Positions 1 through 7,331 of a stretch of 10,422 bases of DNA are shown here, piece by piece. Source of the stretch: JAFAVN01 sp036378375 (GTDB taxonomy: Bacteria > Verrucomicrobiota > Verrucomicrobiia > Chthoniobacterales > JAFAMB01); contig DASUWQ010000025.1 of NCBI GenBank assembly GCA_036378375.1, forward strand, positions 1-10,422, in the 5' to 3' direction. The notes below the pieces were generated by a model. That model was not told the origin of the DNA and ran no database searches. It worked only from the letters and a program-made list of their open reading frames with translations. The first letter of the stretch is position 1. Every line of letters begins with the position of its first letter. Both the position numbers and the translations under genes were made by a program.

Positions 1-237
1 CGCCTTCCAGGTGTCAATTCGGGACGTTGGATGGAGCTCCTCGGCTGCGGGATGGTAGATCCAAACGTTCTTGAGAAAGTAAACGAGGCAAGGGGAGACC
101 GGACCTACGATCCTGAGCTTTTATCGGGGTATGCATTCGGCATGGGCCTGGACAGATTGGCGATGGCTCTATTTGGTTTGCCTGACATCCGTTTGCTGAT
201 CGAAAACGATCAACGATTCCTAGCCCAATTCTCGTAA
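1..237 (+). CDS. pheS: Phenylalanyl-tRNA synthetase alpha subunit, C-terminal end (partial)
   Basis: The last 78 codons of PheS are open from the first base of the window; the 5' part lies outside. PheS is the catalytic class II synthetase subunit that, as an alpha2-beta2 tetramer with PheT, charges tRNA-Phe with phenylalanine in the cytoplasm. Visible here are the end of the catalytic fold, with the GCGMVDP strand, and class II motif 3 as GYAFGMGLDRLAM, whose arginine contacts ATP. The ending, LPDIRLLIENDQRFLAQF, is typical of PheS. The TAA stop overlaps the pheT ATG by one base (TAATG), which implies coupled translation in a pheST operon. The assignment is secure; only the 5' end and promoter are missing. 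Confidence 0.97.
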   Translation, partial: RLPGVNSGRWMELLGCGMVDPNVLEKVNEARGDRTYDPELLSGYAFGMGLDRLAMALFGLPDIRLLIENDQRFLAQFS

Positions 238-2633
238 TGAAGCTGTCGCTTAATTGGCTCCGAAATTATTTGCCGGCGTTAGACCGGTCTGCTGAAGAGA
301 TCGCGGATGCTTTGACATTCACCGGCGTCGAGGTTGAAGGCGTCCAGGTTCACGGAGCCGGTATTGAAAAGGTGGTAGTTGCTCAGATCGAATCTTTTCT
401 ACAGCATCCCAACGCGGACCGGCTGAGTGTCTGCCAGGTTTTGGACGGCTCGAAGACGCCGAGGCAAATTGTTTGCGGAGCCAAGAATTTCCGGGCGGGA
501 GATAAAGTTCCCTTAGCCCTTCCCGGAGCGGTTTTACCCGATGGGACCAAAATCAAGGCGAGCAAGCTTCGGGGAGTTGAATCTGAAGGCATGCTGTGCA
601 GCGAGCGCGAGCTCGGCTTTTCTGATGAAGCTAGCGGACTCATGATTCTTGATCCCAGCGCGCCCATTGGCGTCGCTATAGGAGATCTCTTTCCGCCTGA
701 CACGATTTTCGATCTCGAGATCACGCCGGATCGCCCTGACCTTTTGAGTTACATCGGCTTGGCGCACGAGTTAGGCATCATCTTCCAGATTCCCAATCTA
801 AACGTGCCAGACCCTTCGGCCGCTGCTCTTGCCAAACCGATTTCCGATGCCAGTCAGGTTCGGATCGACGCACTGGAGGCCTGTCCGTTTGCTGTTTTCC
901 ATGAGGTTCGGGATGTGACCGTCGGGCCAAGTCCGGATTGGATGCGTCGCCGCCTCGAGGCCGCTGGTCTCCGTTCCATCAACAACATTGTTGACGTTAC
1001 CAACTACGTAATGCTCGAGACGGGGAAACCGATTCACGCTTACGATTTGAGTAAGCTTGCTTTGCCGGTCATCGTTCGTTTCGCGCGCGCTGGGGAGAAG
1101 CTACTCGCTTTGGACGGCAAAACTTACGAGTTGAATAAAACGCATCTGGTGATTGCGGATTCTGAGAAAGCCATCGGTCTCGGCGGCGTGATGGGAGGAG
1201 AAGACACCGGCGTTTCTTCTGGGGCGACGACCGTTTTAGTCGAGAGCGCGTACTTTGACCCTGGGTTGATCCGGCATACCAGCCGGGGCTTAGGTTTAAT
1301 CTCAGACGCAAGTTTTCGCTTTGAGCGTGGGGTGGACCCGAAGTCGGTTTTGTTTGCTGCTCAGCGAGCCGTCCAATTAATTAAAGAAATCGCGGGTGGC
1401 TCCGCCTCATCTTCGGTTATTGTGGCGGGTCAAGAGCCCAAGAACGAACGCACAGTTTTATTCAGGCCGAACCGTTGTACCGAGATTCTCGGTGCGGAAA
1501 TACCGGACGCTAAGCTGATTCTCGAGAGGATTGGCTTGGAGCCTGCCCCCAAGGATCACTGGGAGATTCCTAGCTATCGTCTCGATCTGGAGCGTGAGAT
1601 TGATTTGATCGAAGAAGTGAGTCGATACCACGGCATCCAGAAGCTTCCTAGGCGTCTACAGGGTAGCCCTACGACCAGCTCACAGATCGATGTTGCACAT
1701 GACGATGCCATGCGGTTGCGCCGCAAACTCGCAGGCTTGGGCTTGGCCGAGGCGCGCACGTTAGTCTTTCTCGACGAGCCGTCATTGAGGAACAGCCTTC
1801 GATCGCTAGGGGAAACCCTAAAAATTCGGAATCCCTTGGCTGAGGATCAACAAGTCCTTCGTCCGTCTCTCATTCCGGGTCTATTGCGGGCTGCCGAGCG
1901 AAATTTCAATCGCGGCGCTCGCAGTGTGGCCTTATTCGAGCTTGGACAGATATTCTTGGCGGCGGACGTGTCCCGCCATAGTCCCGCGCCCGCGGGAACG
2001 GCGGAAACGGAAGAATCGACCAAGTTGGCTATCCTGCTTTCGGGCGAGAACGCCGTTCCCTCGTGGAATCAGACTAGCCGGAGCTACGACCTGTTCGATG
2101 CTAAAGGGATTTTGGAGACGGTATATGGTTCATCTCTACAGGCGAACCGGATTGGTCCCAATGACCTGGCTGCCCTCGTTTGCGAGCTGATTTCTAATGG
2201 CCGCAGCATAGGACATCTGGGATTGGTTAGACCGCGTCAAGCGCGTGAACTCGGTGCAAAAGGCGAGGTTATCGTCGCCGAAGTCGAGCTGCCGGCCGTC
2301 GCGGCTCGCTCGCTTTTCCAGCTCAAACCGCTCGAGCGGTTCCCCGCGGTTACCCGCGATATCGCTTTCGTGGCGCCGCGGTCGACGCGTTGGGCGGAAG
2401 TGGTCGCCACCCTGAATTCGCCGCGAGAATCGTTATTGGCCGGTGTCCAGGTTTTCGATCTTTTTGTCGATCCGAGCGGTCAAAAAATTCCGGCCGATAA
2501 AAAATCGCTGGCCTGCAGTTTGACTTATCGCGCCTCTGATCGGACGCTAACCCAAGACGAAGTAAACGAGGTTCATCAGCGATTGAAGAAACGATTGGTT
2601 GATGAGCTCGGAGTAAATTTACGAGAAGGATAG
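237..2633 (+). CDS. pheT: Phenylalanyl-tRNA synthetase beta subunit
   Basis: A complete 798-residue protein, close to the usual size of bacterial PheT (about 800). It is the non-catalytic partner of PheS: it binds tRNA-Phe and edits mischarged Tyr-tRNA. The N terminus MKLSLNWLRNYLP is typical. An EMAP/OB-type tRNA-binding domain follows at about residues 40-150 (HPNADRLSVCQV, CGAKN, LRGVESEGMLCS). Next come the FDLEITPDRPD segment, the B3/B4 editing domain at about 210-390 (NNIVDVTNYVMLETG, HAYDL), a B5 domain at about 405-480, a synthetase-like core, and a C-terminal ferredoxin-fold anticodon-binding (FDX-ACB) domain at about 705-797 (LERFPAVTRDIAFV). The ATG at 237 overlaps the pheS stop. 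A possible 6S RNA and a terminator follow downstream. No damage is visible. Confidence 0.97.
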   Translation: MKLSLNWLRNYLPALDRSAEEIADALTFTGVEVEGVQVHGAGIEKVVVAQIESFLQHPNADRLSVCQVLDGSKTPRQIVCGAKNFRAGDKVPLALPGAVLPDGTKIKASKLRGVESEGMLCSERELGFSDEASGLMILDPSAPIGVAIGDLFPPDTIFDLEITPDRPDLLSYIGLAHELGIIFQIPNLNVPDPSAAALAKPISDASQVRIDALEACPFAVFHEVRDVTVGPSPDWMRRRLEAAGLRSINNIVDVTNYVMLETGKPIHAYDLSKLALPVIVRFARAGEKLLALDGKTYELNKTHLVIADSEKAIGLGGVMGGEDTGVSSGATTVLVESAYFDPGLIRHTSRGLGLISDASFRFERGVDPKSVLFAAQRAVQLIKEIAGGSASSSVIVAGQEPKNERTVLFRPNRCTEILGAEIPDAKLILERIGLEPAPKDHWEIPSYRLDLEREIDLIEEVSRYHGIQKLPRRLQGSPTTSSQIDVAHDDAMRLRRKLAGLGLAEARTLVFLDEPSLRNSLRSLGETLKIRNPLAEDQQVLRPSLIPGLLRAAERNFNRGARSVALFELGQIFLAADVSRHSPAPAGTAETEESTKLAILLSGENAVPSWNQTSRSYDLFDAKGILETVYGSSLQANRIGPNDLAALVCELISNGRSIGHLGLVRPRQARELGAKGEVIVAEVELPAVAARSLFQLKPLERFPAVTRDIAFVAPRSTRWAEVVATLNSPRESLLAGVQVFDLFVDPSGQKIPADKKSLACSLTYRASDRTLTQDEVNEVHQRLKKRLVDELGVNLREG

Positions 2634-2654
2634 TTCTTTAATAACTTAGACGCG

Positions 2655-2678
2655 TTCCGTTCCGCGATGGCGGCGGAA
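2655..2678 (+). other. Small GC-rich hairpin just after pheT
   Basis: TTCCG and CCGC on the left, separated by a TT bulge, pair with GCGG and CGGAA on the right around a GATG loop. It lies 22 bases after the pheT stop. No clear run of T follows (GCAACTTT), so it is a weak terminator at best. It could protect the 3' end of the pheST message, or mark a processing point before the structured RNA that begins about six bases later. Confidence 0.35.
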
Positions 2679-2683
2679 GCAAC

Positions 2684-2864
2684 TTTGCCCTGCGGTGCTC
2701 GGGATTTAAGGCAATTGCCCCAGCCCCGATATAAATATCCCAAGGAGGCTAGGTCGTGCGCGGTTAATGACAGGCCTTGATTGGAAGTCAGAAACGTGCC
2801 GGCGGTCATCCACCCTTGTTACAGGGGATTGGGAGCTTCGCCTGATCGACATCAGTGGGGCAAC
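2684..2864 (+). ncRNA. ssrS: Candidate 6S RNA
   Basis: This stretch of about 180 nt folds by eye into the long rod typical of 6S RNA, which binds the housekeeping RNA polymerase by mimicking an open promoter. TTGCCC at 2685-2690 pairs with GGGCAA at 2858-2863 and closes the molecule. The 5' arm continues as CTGCGGTGCTCG and the 3' arm as TCGACATCAG, like the conserved 6S arms (GAUGUUCG / GGCAUCUC in E. coli). An apical stem forms from CAAGG and AGGC at 2741-2749 with GCCT and CCTTG at 2774-2779, capped by GTC/GAC. The 3' side of the central bubble carries a small hairpin, CCCT(6 nt)AGGG at 2813-2824, in the place where E. coli 6S has one. The length fits and a terminator begins five bases later. 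The exact ends and promoter are not defined. The call rests on memory of the family, not on a covariance search. Confidence 0.58.
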
Positions 2865-2868
2865 TATA

Positions 2869-2913
2869 CGATAGGCGCCTAATTGTTTCTCAAAGGCGCC
2901 TATCGCCTTTTAA
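2869..2913 (+). terminator. Rho-independent terminator after the 6S-like RNA
   Basis: A perfect 12-bp inverted repeat, CGATAGGCGCCT at 2869-2880 and AGGCGCCTATCG at 2894-2905, has a 13-base loop and is followed by CCTTTTAA. The T run is on the + strand, so it would end transcription coming from pheT or from the 6S-like RNA. Read on the - strand the repeat is followed by GTATAG, which is not a good terminator, so it probably works in one direction. Confidence 0.75.
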
Positions 2914-2950
2914 GGGCGCAAGATCTATCACGTCGGGACTATCGGACTGT

Positions 2951-3164
2951 GCCGCGAAGCGGCTATACACCATAGCCCAGGGCTTTAGCCCTGGGTTACG
3001 CGAGCAACGAAACTCGCCCTGAAAGTGGCGACCGAGGCGCGTCTTTAGTCTCTTCGCATGTTATTCTACCAACGCGCCCGTCGGTGCCACCTTCAGGGCA
3101 CCTTTCACTAACCACCTGACCCAGGGCTAAAGCCCTGGGCTGTTATGTATAGCCGCTTCGCGGC
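2951..3164. repeat. 214-bp nested inverted-repeat element between convergent operons
   Basis: The outer arms at 2951-2996 and 3119-3164 are inverted copies, 46 bases each with three mismatches. Each arm contains two palindromes: GCCGC-GAA-GCGGC, and CCCAGGGCT-TT-AGCCCTGGG (or its inverted copy). A second pair of inverted arms lies inside, at about 3016-3043 (GCCCTGAAAGTGGCGACCGA) and 3071-3099, with small indels. The right inner arm also forms its own hairpin at 3083-3102 (GGTGCC/GGCACC). The central spacer is about 27 bases and no open reading frame is evident. It looks like a REP- or MITE-like non-coding mobile repeat. Between two converging operons it could also block read-through in both directions. 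No target-site duplication is obvious. Confidence 0.85.
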
Positions 3165-3220
3165 AAATTACCTGGCTTCGATGGTATGATCTCTAAACAA
3201 TCCTAAAAGGCGGGCCATCA

Positions 3221-4093
3221 CTATCCGTCTGCCGCACTAGGCGTAAGCTCGAGATTCGGAAGCGAGGTCACTCCTTCCTCCGATGCACTCTCGCCTGCGA
3301 TCGACTCTTCGCGAAGCAGCTCCAAACAATATTTCTTTAGTCGGTTAAATTCTGCCGATGTTAGCTGTTCAGCGGTCCGTGGGCGTGCCAAAGGTACCTC
3401 GAAATCAGCTCGGATGCGGCCGGGACGCCGGCTCATCACCAATACGCGATCGCTGAGCAGAATCGCTTCATCTACATCGTGGGTGACAAATACAATGGTC
3501 ATCTTTAGCCCGTTCCAAAGCTCCAACAGCATTTCTTGCATCTGCAGGCGGGTTTGCGCATCGAGCGCTGCAAATGGTTCATCCAGCATCATGACGGTAG
3601 GCCGATTAACCAAAACCCGCGCAAGATTTACCCGCTGTTGCATACCCCCGGAAAGATGCCCCGGATAACTCTGTTGGAACGCGCTCAGCTTGACGCGGTC
3701 TAAGATCTCGTCAACTAGACGCTGGCGCTCTGCCTTGCGGATACCTCGCATCTTAAGCCCAAACTCCACATTTCCCCGTACGGTCTTCCATGGAAAAAGA
3801 TTGTGATGTTGAAACACAACTCCACGGCTGCCATCAGGGCGGTTTACTGGCCGCTGATCGACCAGAATCTGCCCTTGGGTCAAAGAGACAAATCCCGCAA
3901 TTGCACCTAGCAAACTCGATTTCCCGCAGCCGGACGGTCCCAGCAAGGTAGTAAAAGATCCGGGACTGAACTCCACGGAAATGTCTCGAACTGCTTCCAC
4001 CACTCGGTCGGAGGTGAGAAAGGAAATACCTGCATTCCGAACCGAGATATCGCCCGCCTGTCCTGAGCCTGTCGAATGGGCTAGCCCTTTCAT
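3221..4093 (-). CDS. ABC importer ATPase, nitrate/sulfonate/taurine type
   Basis: A complete 290-residue nucleotide-binding subunit that would power the permease encoded just upstream, at the inner face of the membrane. Visible motifs are Walker A GPSGCGKSS (residues 52-60), Q-loop Q95 in VVFQHHNLFPW, signature LSGGMQQR (147-154), Walker B VMMLDEP (167-173), D-loop ALD (176-178) and H-loop H205 in FVTHD. The FQ-LFPW region and the short C terminus fit the SsuB/TauB/NrtD group. The ATG overlaps the permease stop by four bases (ATGA). Residues 5-14 are encoded by an apparent interspersed repeat and form an unusual HSTGSGQAG insertion before the normal family start at about ISVRN. No methionine occurs between the two, so the ATG stands. 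It is the last gene of the operon. The transported substrate cannot be read from the ATPase. Confidence 0.93.
   Translation of the reverse strand: MKGLAHSTGSGQAGDISVRNAGISFLTSDRVVEAVRDISVEFSPGSFTTLLGPSGCGKSSLLGAIAGFVSLTQGQILVDQRPVNRPDGSRGVVFQHHNLFPWKTVRGNVEFGLKMRGIRKAERQRLVDEILDRVKLSAFQQSYPGHLSGGMQQRVNLARVLVNRPTVMMLDEPFAALDAQTRLQMQEMLLELWNGLKMTIVFVTHDVDEAILLSDRVLVMSRRPGRIRADFEVPLARPRTAEQLTSAEFNRLKKYCLELLREESIAGESASEEGVTSLPNLELTPSAADG
4057..4080 (-). repeat. Small interspersed repeat inside the ATPase gene
   Basis: Read on the - strand, the segment TTCGACAGGCTCAGGACAGG matches a short sequence that I recall as a common interspersed repeat in many soil and aquatic bacterial genomes, usually between genes. 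Here it lies in frame within the first codons of the ABC ATPase and encodes STGSGQA. The recognition is from memory, and only one copy is seen in this window. Confidence 0.5.
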
Positions 4094-4944
4094 CTGTTAG
4101 CTCCCAGTTTTGCCCAAGGCATGAAAGCCCACGCGATCCGCTGAATCAGTAAACTGCTCAGCATACCCAGAAGACCGATGGCAATCATACCCAGGACGAT
4201 GTTTGGATATTTCTGCAGCGTATAAGATTCCCAGGTGTAGTATCCGATGCCGAATTGGCCAGCCACCATCTCCGCCGTCACGAGCGAAAACCACGAGTTA
4301 CCCATGCCGATGCTCAGACCGGTAACAATCGCCGGAAGCGCCGCCGGAACGATTACGTCGGAAAAGACGCGTACCCGGTTAGCTCCCAGGGTCAAAGAGG
4401 CGAAAATCAAATTTGAATCTACCGAGCTCACCCCGTGGATCGTATTCAGCAAAATCGGATAGAAAGCGCCGACAAAGGTGATATAGACCATACTTTCTTC
4501 CGGATTAGGAAACATCAACACAGCCAAAGGAATCCAGGCTACGGCAGGAATTGGACGAAGCAGCTCCAGTGGCGGCATTAGTAGGTCACTCAATAATTTA
4601 GAACGGCCGACCCCTAGTCCGATAGCAATCGCTAACACTGCGGCGCAACCGAACCCCGAGAAAACTCTAGCGATACTGCTTAACAGATGACTCTGGAACT
4701 TCGGTGAGTTAATCAGCTGGACCGCTGCCTGGCAGACGGCTGTAGGAGAAGGAACATTCTCGAAATTCACGATCAGGTTCCACTTATTAGTGGAAGCGAG
4801 ATACCAAAGAGCAATACAAGTTAGCAGTGAGAAGCATCGGATCACCGCGGGCACAACAAACCGTTTATTTCGCAAACGGGCTGACCGCACTTGGTTTTCG
4901 AGCGTTGGAAGGGTCGAACTGCGGCTAACCAGCGCGTTTGCCAT
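4090..4944 (-). CDS. ABC importer permease, SsuC/TauC type
   Basis: A complete 284-residue inner-membrane protein of the binding-protein-dependent transport family. After a short basic N terminus it shows hydrophobic segments at about residues 33-50, 98-113, 132-146, 152-170, 197-215 and 248-268, that is six membrane spans. The segment RPIPAVAWIPLAVLMF and the EAA-type coupling loop at about 182-203 (ASLTLGANRVRVF...VPAALP) are typical of nitrate/sulfonate/taurine permeases. The ATG at 4944 has a good ribosome site (AAGGGG, spacing 8) and lies 15 bases after the binding-protein gene. The TGA overlaps the ATPase start by four bases. As a probable homodimer it would form the channel for the substrate delivered by the neighbouring binding protein. 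Confidence 0.93.
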   Translation of the reverse strand: MANALVSRSSTLPTLENQVRSARLRNKRFVVPAVIRCFSLLTCIALWYLASTNKWNLIVNFENVPSPTAVCQAAVQLINSPKFQSHLLSSIARVFSGFGCAAVLAIAIGLGVGRSKLLSDLLMPPLELLRPIPAVAWIPLAVLMFPNPEESMVYITFVGAFYPILLNTIHGVSSVDSNLIFASLTLGANRVRVFSDVIVPAALPAIVTGLSIGMGNSWFSLVTAEMVAGQFGIGYYTWESYTLQKYPNIVLGMIAIGLLGMLSSLLIQRIAWAFMPWAKLGANR

Positions 4945-4952
4945 ACCTATTT

Positions 4953-4958
4953 CCCCTT
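4953..4958 (-). promoter_or_regulatory. Ribosome binding site of the permease gene
   Basis: AAGGGG on the - strand lies eight bases before the ATG at 4944. It is one of the few clear Shine-Dalgarno sites in the operon and supports this start. Confidence 0.7.
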
Positions 4959-4959
4959 T

Positions 4960-6384
4960 TCAGTTTCCGGCTAACCCATTGGCTGCCGCCTTCTGAGCGT
5001 CGGTGTAATCGATAACCGATCCGCCTTGATCTTTGGCCCATTTGTCAGCATCGGTCTTCAGCAGAAAGGCGCTGAAACCGCCGTCCTTGTCGACAAACCA
5101 AGCTCGCTGGGCGAAAAGCTTGATACCGCTCAGCCGATCCTGCGCGAAAATCACTCGAATCTTTTTTCCACTGTTCTGTAATTTTCCGGCAGCGGAAAGC
5201 GCAGCCTGAACTGAGCTGTAGAGACGAACCGTTGGCTCGTCTTGAACCCATACTTGTCCCGCTAATTTTGGGTCGCTCACCGGCGCATGCGTATCGAGCG
5301 CGTCCTGATTGAAAGGAACGGCAGAGTAATCCTTCAGTTGAGCGTCGTAATTGAGACTCAGCTCCTGACACGCTTCCCGGATGAATTTATCGTTGACGAA
5401 AGAATCGACATCGAGTGGTCGATCCGTCTTTTTCAACACGCGCAGTGTCTGTTCGGCGTGCCGGATCGCCTCTAAGTATTCCGGTTTCAGGCTATAATCA
5501 CGGGTCTGGATCCCTTGGGGGCCGTGAAAAGCATAGTAAACCTCGGCTTCAACCCCGGTCCATTGTGCGAGTTCTGTGCACAGTTCTTCGGGATGCTCCC
5601 GGATTAGTTGACTGGCTTCGATAGTGGCTTTCAGATAGGCCACCACCAGTTCCGGATATTTGTCGGCAAAGTCGGACCTGACTTGAACGCCATGCGTAGT
5701 TGGAAGCCCGGAAGAGCTGCCATCGTAAATCTTGCGGGCGATTCCTCGGAATGGAAAGAGCTCACCGAAAGGGACAAAATCAGCGTGGGCATCTATCTGA
5801 TTCGATTTTAAAGCCGAACCCGCTACTTCCGGTGCTTGAGTGATTATCGAAACATCGTTTTCAGGATCCCAGCCTTGATCTTGAATCGCTCTCAAAAGCA
5901 TGGCGTGAGCGGTCGATCCGAACGGCACTGAAATTCTTTTTCCCTTTAATTCGCTAAAGGATTGAATCTTCGATTGCAAGGGAACGACCACAGCGTTGCC
6001 TGCGCCGCGGGTACTGCCGGACAGGGTAGCAACATAGTACGCCTTAACTCCATTATTAGCAGCTTGGAAGGCGGATGCTCCTAAGATCGCGGGAAAATCC
6101 GCCATATTGGTGATATCCAGCTTATTAGCTAGCATTTCACTATTAGCCGGCGCTCCACTAGTGAAGTTGTGCCAGACGATATCGTACTTCACACCCTGGT
6201 ATTTACCGTCGTGCGGCAAGTACTTCTCCAGGAGATGTAATTCCCGGACGACGGCGCCGCCAGCCGCGCAATTTATAGTAGTATCCTGCGTTCCGATCCC
6301 GATCCGGATAACCTGTTCGCTCCAGCCGGTCGTCGTCGCGAGGCATATCCAGCCGATCAGCAAAATGAGTTGCTTCATGTTCAC
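4960..6384 (-). CDS. ABC importer substrate-binding protein with NosL-like C-terminal domain
   Basis: A 474-residue exported protein, well above the roughly 320 usual for SsuA/TauA proteins. Residues 1-22 form a signal peptide (MKQLILLIGWICLATTTGWS) with no proper lipobox. Residues of about 25-335 are an NMT1/TauA-like periplasmic binding fold: IRIGIGTQDTTINCA, ITNMADFPAI, FSELKGKRISVPFGSTAH, DAHADFVPFGELF. The tail, about 377-466, does not belong to that fold and resembles the core of NosL: VWVQDEPTVRLYSS, RVIFAQDRLSGIKLFAQRAWFV, then ADKWAKDQGGSVIDYTDA. The copper-binding N-terminal part of NosL is absent. The GTG at 6384 overlaps the HEAT gene stop (GTGA). The ATG two codons later, at 6378, has AAGG seven bases upstream and may be the true start. 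The ligand is unknown; small sulfonates, nitrate or related organic compounds are possible by family. Confidence 0.9.
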   Translation of the reverse strand: MNMKQLILLIGWICLATTTGWSEQVIRIGIGTQDTTINCAAGGAVVRELHLLEKYLPHDGKYQGVKYDIVWHNFTSGAPANSEMLANKLDITNMADFPAILGASAFQAANNGVKAYYVATLSGSTRGAGNAVVVPLQSKIQSFSELKGKRISVPFGSTAHAMLLRAIQDQGWDPENDVSIITQAPEVAGSALKSNQIDAHADFVPFGELFPFRGIARKIYDGSSSGLPTTHGVQVRSDFADKYPELVVAYLKATIEASQLIREHPEELCTELAQWTGVEAEVYYAFHGPQGIQTRDYSLKPEYLEAIRHAEQTLRVLKKTDRPLDVDSFVNDKFIREACQELSLNYDAQLKDYSAVPFNQDALDTHAPVSDPKLAGQVWVQDEPTVRLYSSVQAALSAAGKLQNSGKKIRVIFAQDRLSGIKLFAQRAWFVDKDGGFSAFLLKTDADKWAKDQGGSVIDYTDAQKAAANGLAGN

Positions 6385-7328
6385 GCCTTTGGGTTCGTTC
6401 TAGCCTCGATTTGTCCCAACGCTCGGGTCGCGGTTTTCTGGACCCCGGTGTCTGGATCTCCTAACAAGGCTTTTAAATGAGGGACGAAAACCGGTTCTCC
6501 GATTTCGCCCGCCGCTGTCGCTGCCGCAATCCGCATATCGGCTAGCTCGTGAGCAAAGAACGGGATGAGCTGTTCAGCGATCGGCGTACGGAGGTTTCCT
6601 AAGGCAAGGATCGCTTCCCTTGTTACCTCCCAGCGATCGTCCTCAAGACTCTTAAGCAGAATCAGTTCACCGGCTTCACTCCGCTGTTTGGATAAGCCGT
6701 TCAGGGCTTGCCGTCTGACTCGCCACGCAGGATCCACAGCCATCCGCACGAAATCCGAAACATCGGTTAGTTCGAGCTGCGACAAGGCGTCGACGGCCAA
6801 ACGTCTAACTTCATCATCTGGATCTTTGAGTGCGGCTTGGAAGACCGGAATGGTATCGCTTGCCTTGAGATAGCCTAGTGCCAGCACTGCTTCCCGGCGA
6901 ACCTCGGTGATTGGGTCGCCGGCCGCTCCCGCCAAAACAACCTGGGCTCGCGGGTCTTTAACGCCGCGCAGCGCCAGGATCGCTGCCGCTCGAATTTTAG
7001 GTTCCGAGTTGGAGACGCCATCAAGCAGCGCTGCCGTTGACTCTGTTGTTCTGAATTCTCTTACGGCTGCCGTGGCTACCGAAGAAACGTCGGGATCAGG
7101 ATCAGCCGCGGCCTTCAATAAGTTGGGTAAAGCGCGGCTGTCGCCGAGTTCTTCTAGAAGTTGGATGGTGAGTTTACGAATGGTCGCATCCGCATCATCA
7201 AGCAGTGGCAAGAGATCTCGATAGGAGGCGACTTCGAGAAGCTCCTCTTGTTCGGTAAGCGCTAATCTGCGCACATCAACGTCGCTGCTGGCGAGACGCT
7301 CCAATATAGAACTCCCTGATGTGTCCAT
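6381..7328 (-). CDS. HEAT-repeat protein (EZ-HEAT/PBS-lyase type)
   Basis: A 315-residue soluble protein, made almost wholly of about ten HEAT repeats of some 31 residues. Successive helices start with a D-P-(D)-x-x-V-R-R pattern followed by A-x-x-A-L-x-x-L: DPITEVRREAVLALGYL, DPDDEVRRLAVDALSQL, DPAWRVRRQALNGLSKQ, DDRWEVTREAILALGNL, DPDTGVQKTATRALGQI. It has no signal peptide, membrane segment or catalytic motif. Such solenoids bind proteins or, in the phycobilin lyase group, tetrapyrroles. The ATG lies three bases after the ferredoxin stop and the gene overlaps the binding-protein start by four bases, so it is made together with the redox pair and the importer. A scaffold or maturation role for the flavoprotein-ferredoxin complex is an inference. 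Confidence 0.9.
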   Translation of the reverse strand: MDTSGSSILERLASSDVDVRRLALTEQEELLEVASYRDLLPLLDDADATIRKLTIQLLEELGDSRALPNLLKAAADPDPDVSSVATAAVREFRTTESTAALLDGVSNSEPKIRAAAILALRGVKDPRAQVVLAGAAGDPITEVRREAVLALGYLKASDTIPVFQAALKDPDDEVRRLAVDALSQLELTDVSDFVRMAVDPAWRVRRQALNGLSKQRSEAGELILLKSLEDDRWEVTREAILALGNLRTPIAEQLIPFFAHELADMRIAAATAAGEIGEPVFVPHLKALLGDPDTGVQKTATRALGQIEARTNPKA

Positions 7329-7331
7329 GAT

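Noticed and set aside
2741..2747. Shine-Dalgarno-like AAGGAGG
   Set aside because: No start codon with an open frame follows at useful distance; the bases are part of the apical stem of the 6S-like RNA.
2576..2809. 77-codon open frame on the - strand across the end of pheT and the region after it
   Set aside because: It overlaps the pheT end and the 6S-like RNA, has no recognisable fold or ribosome site, and looks like a chance frame.
2634..3220. tRNA gene or CRISPR array in the intergenic region
   Set aside because: No T-loop GTTCGA with a cloverleaf was seen, and the repeats are inverted pairs and not regularly spaced direct repeats.
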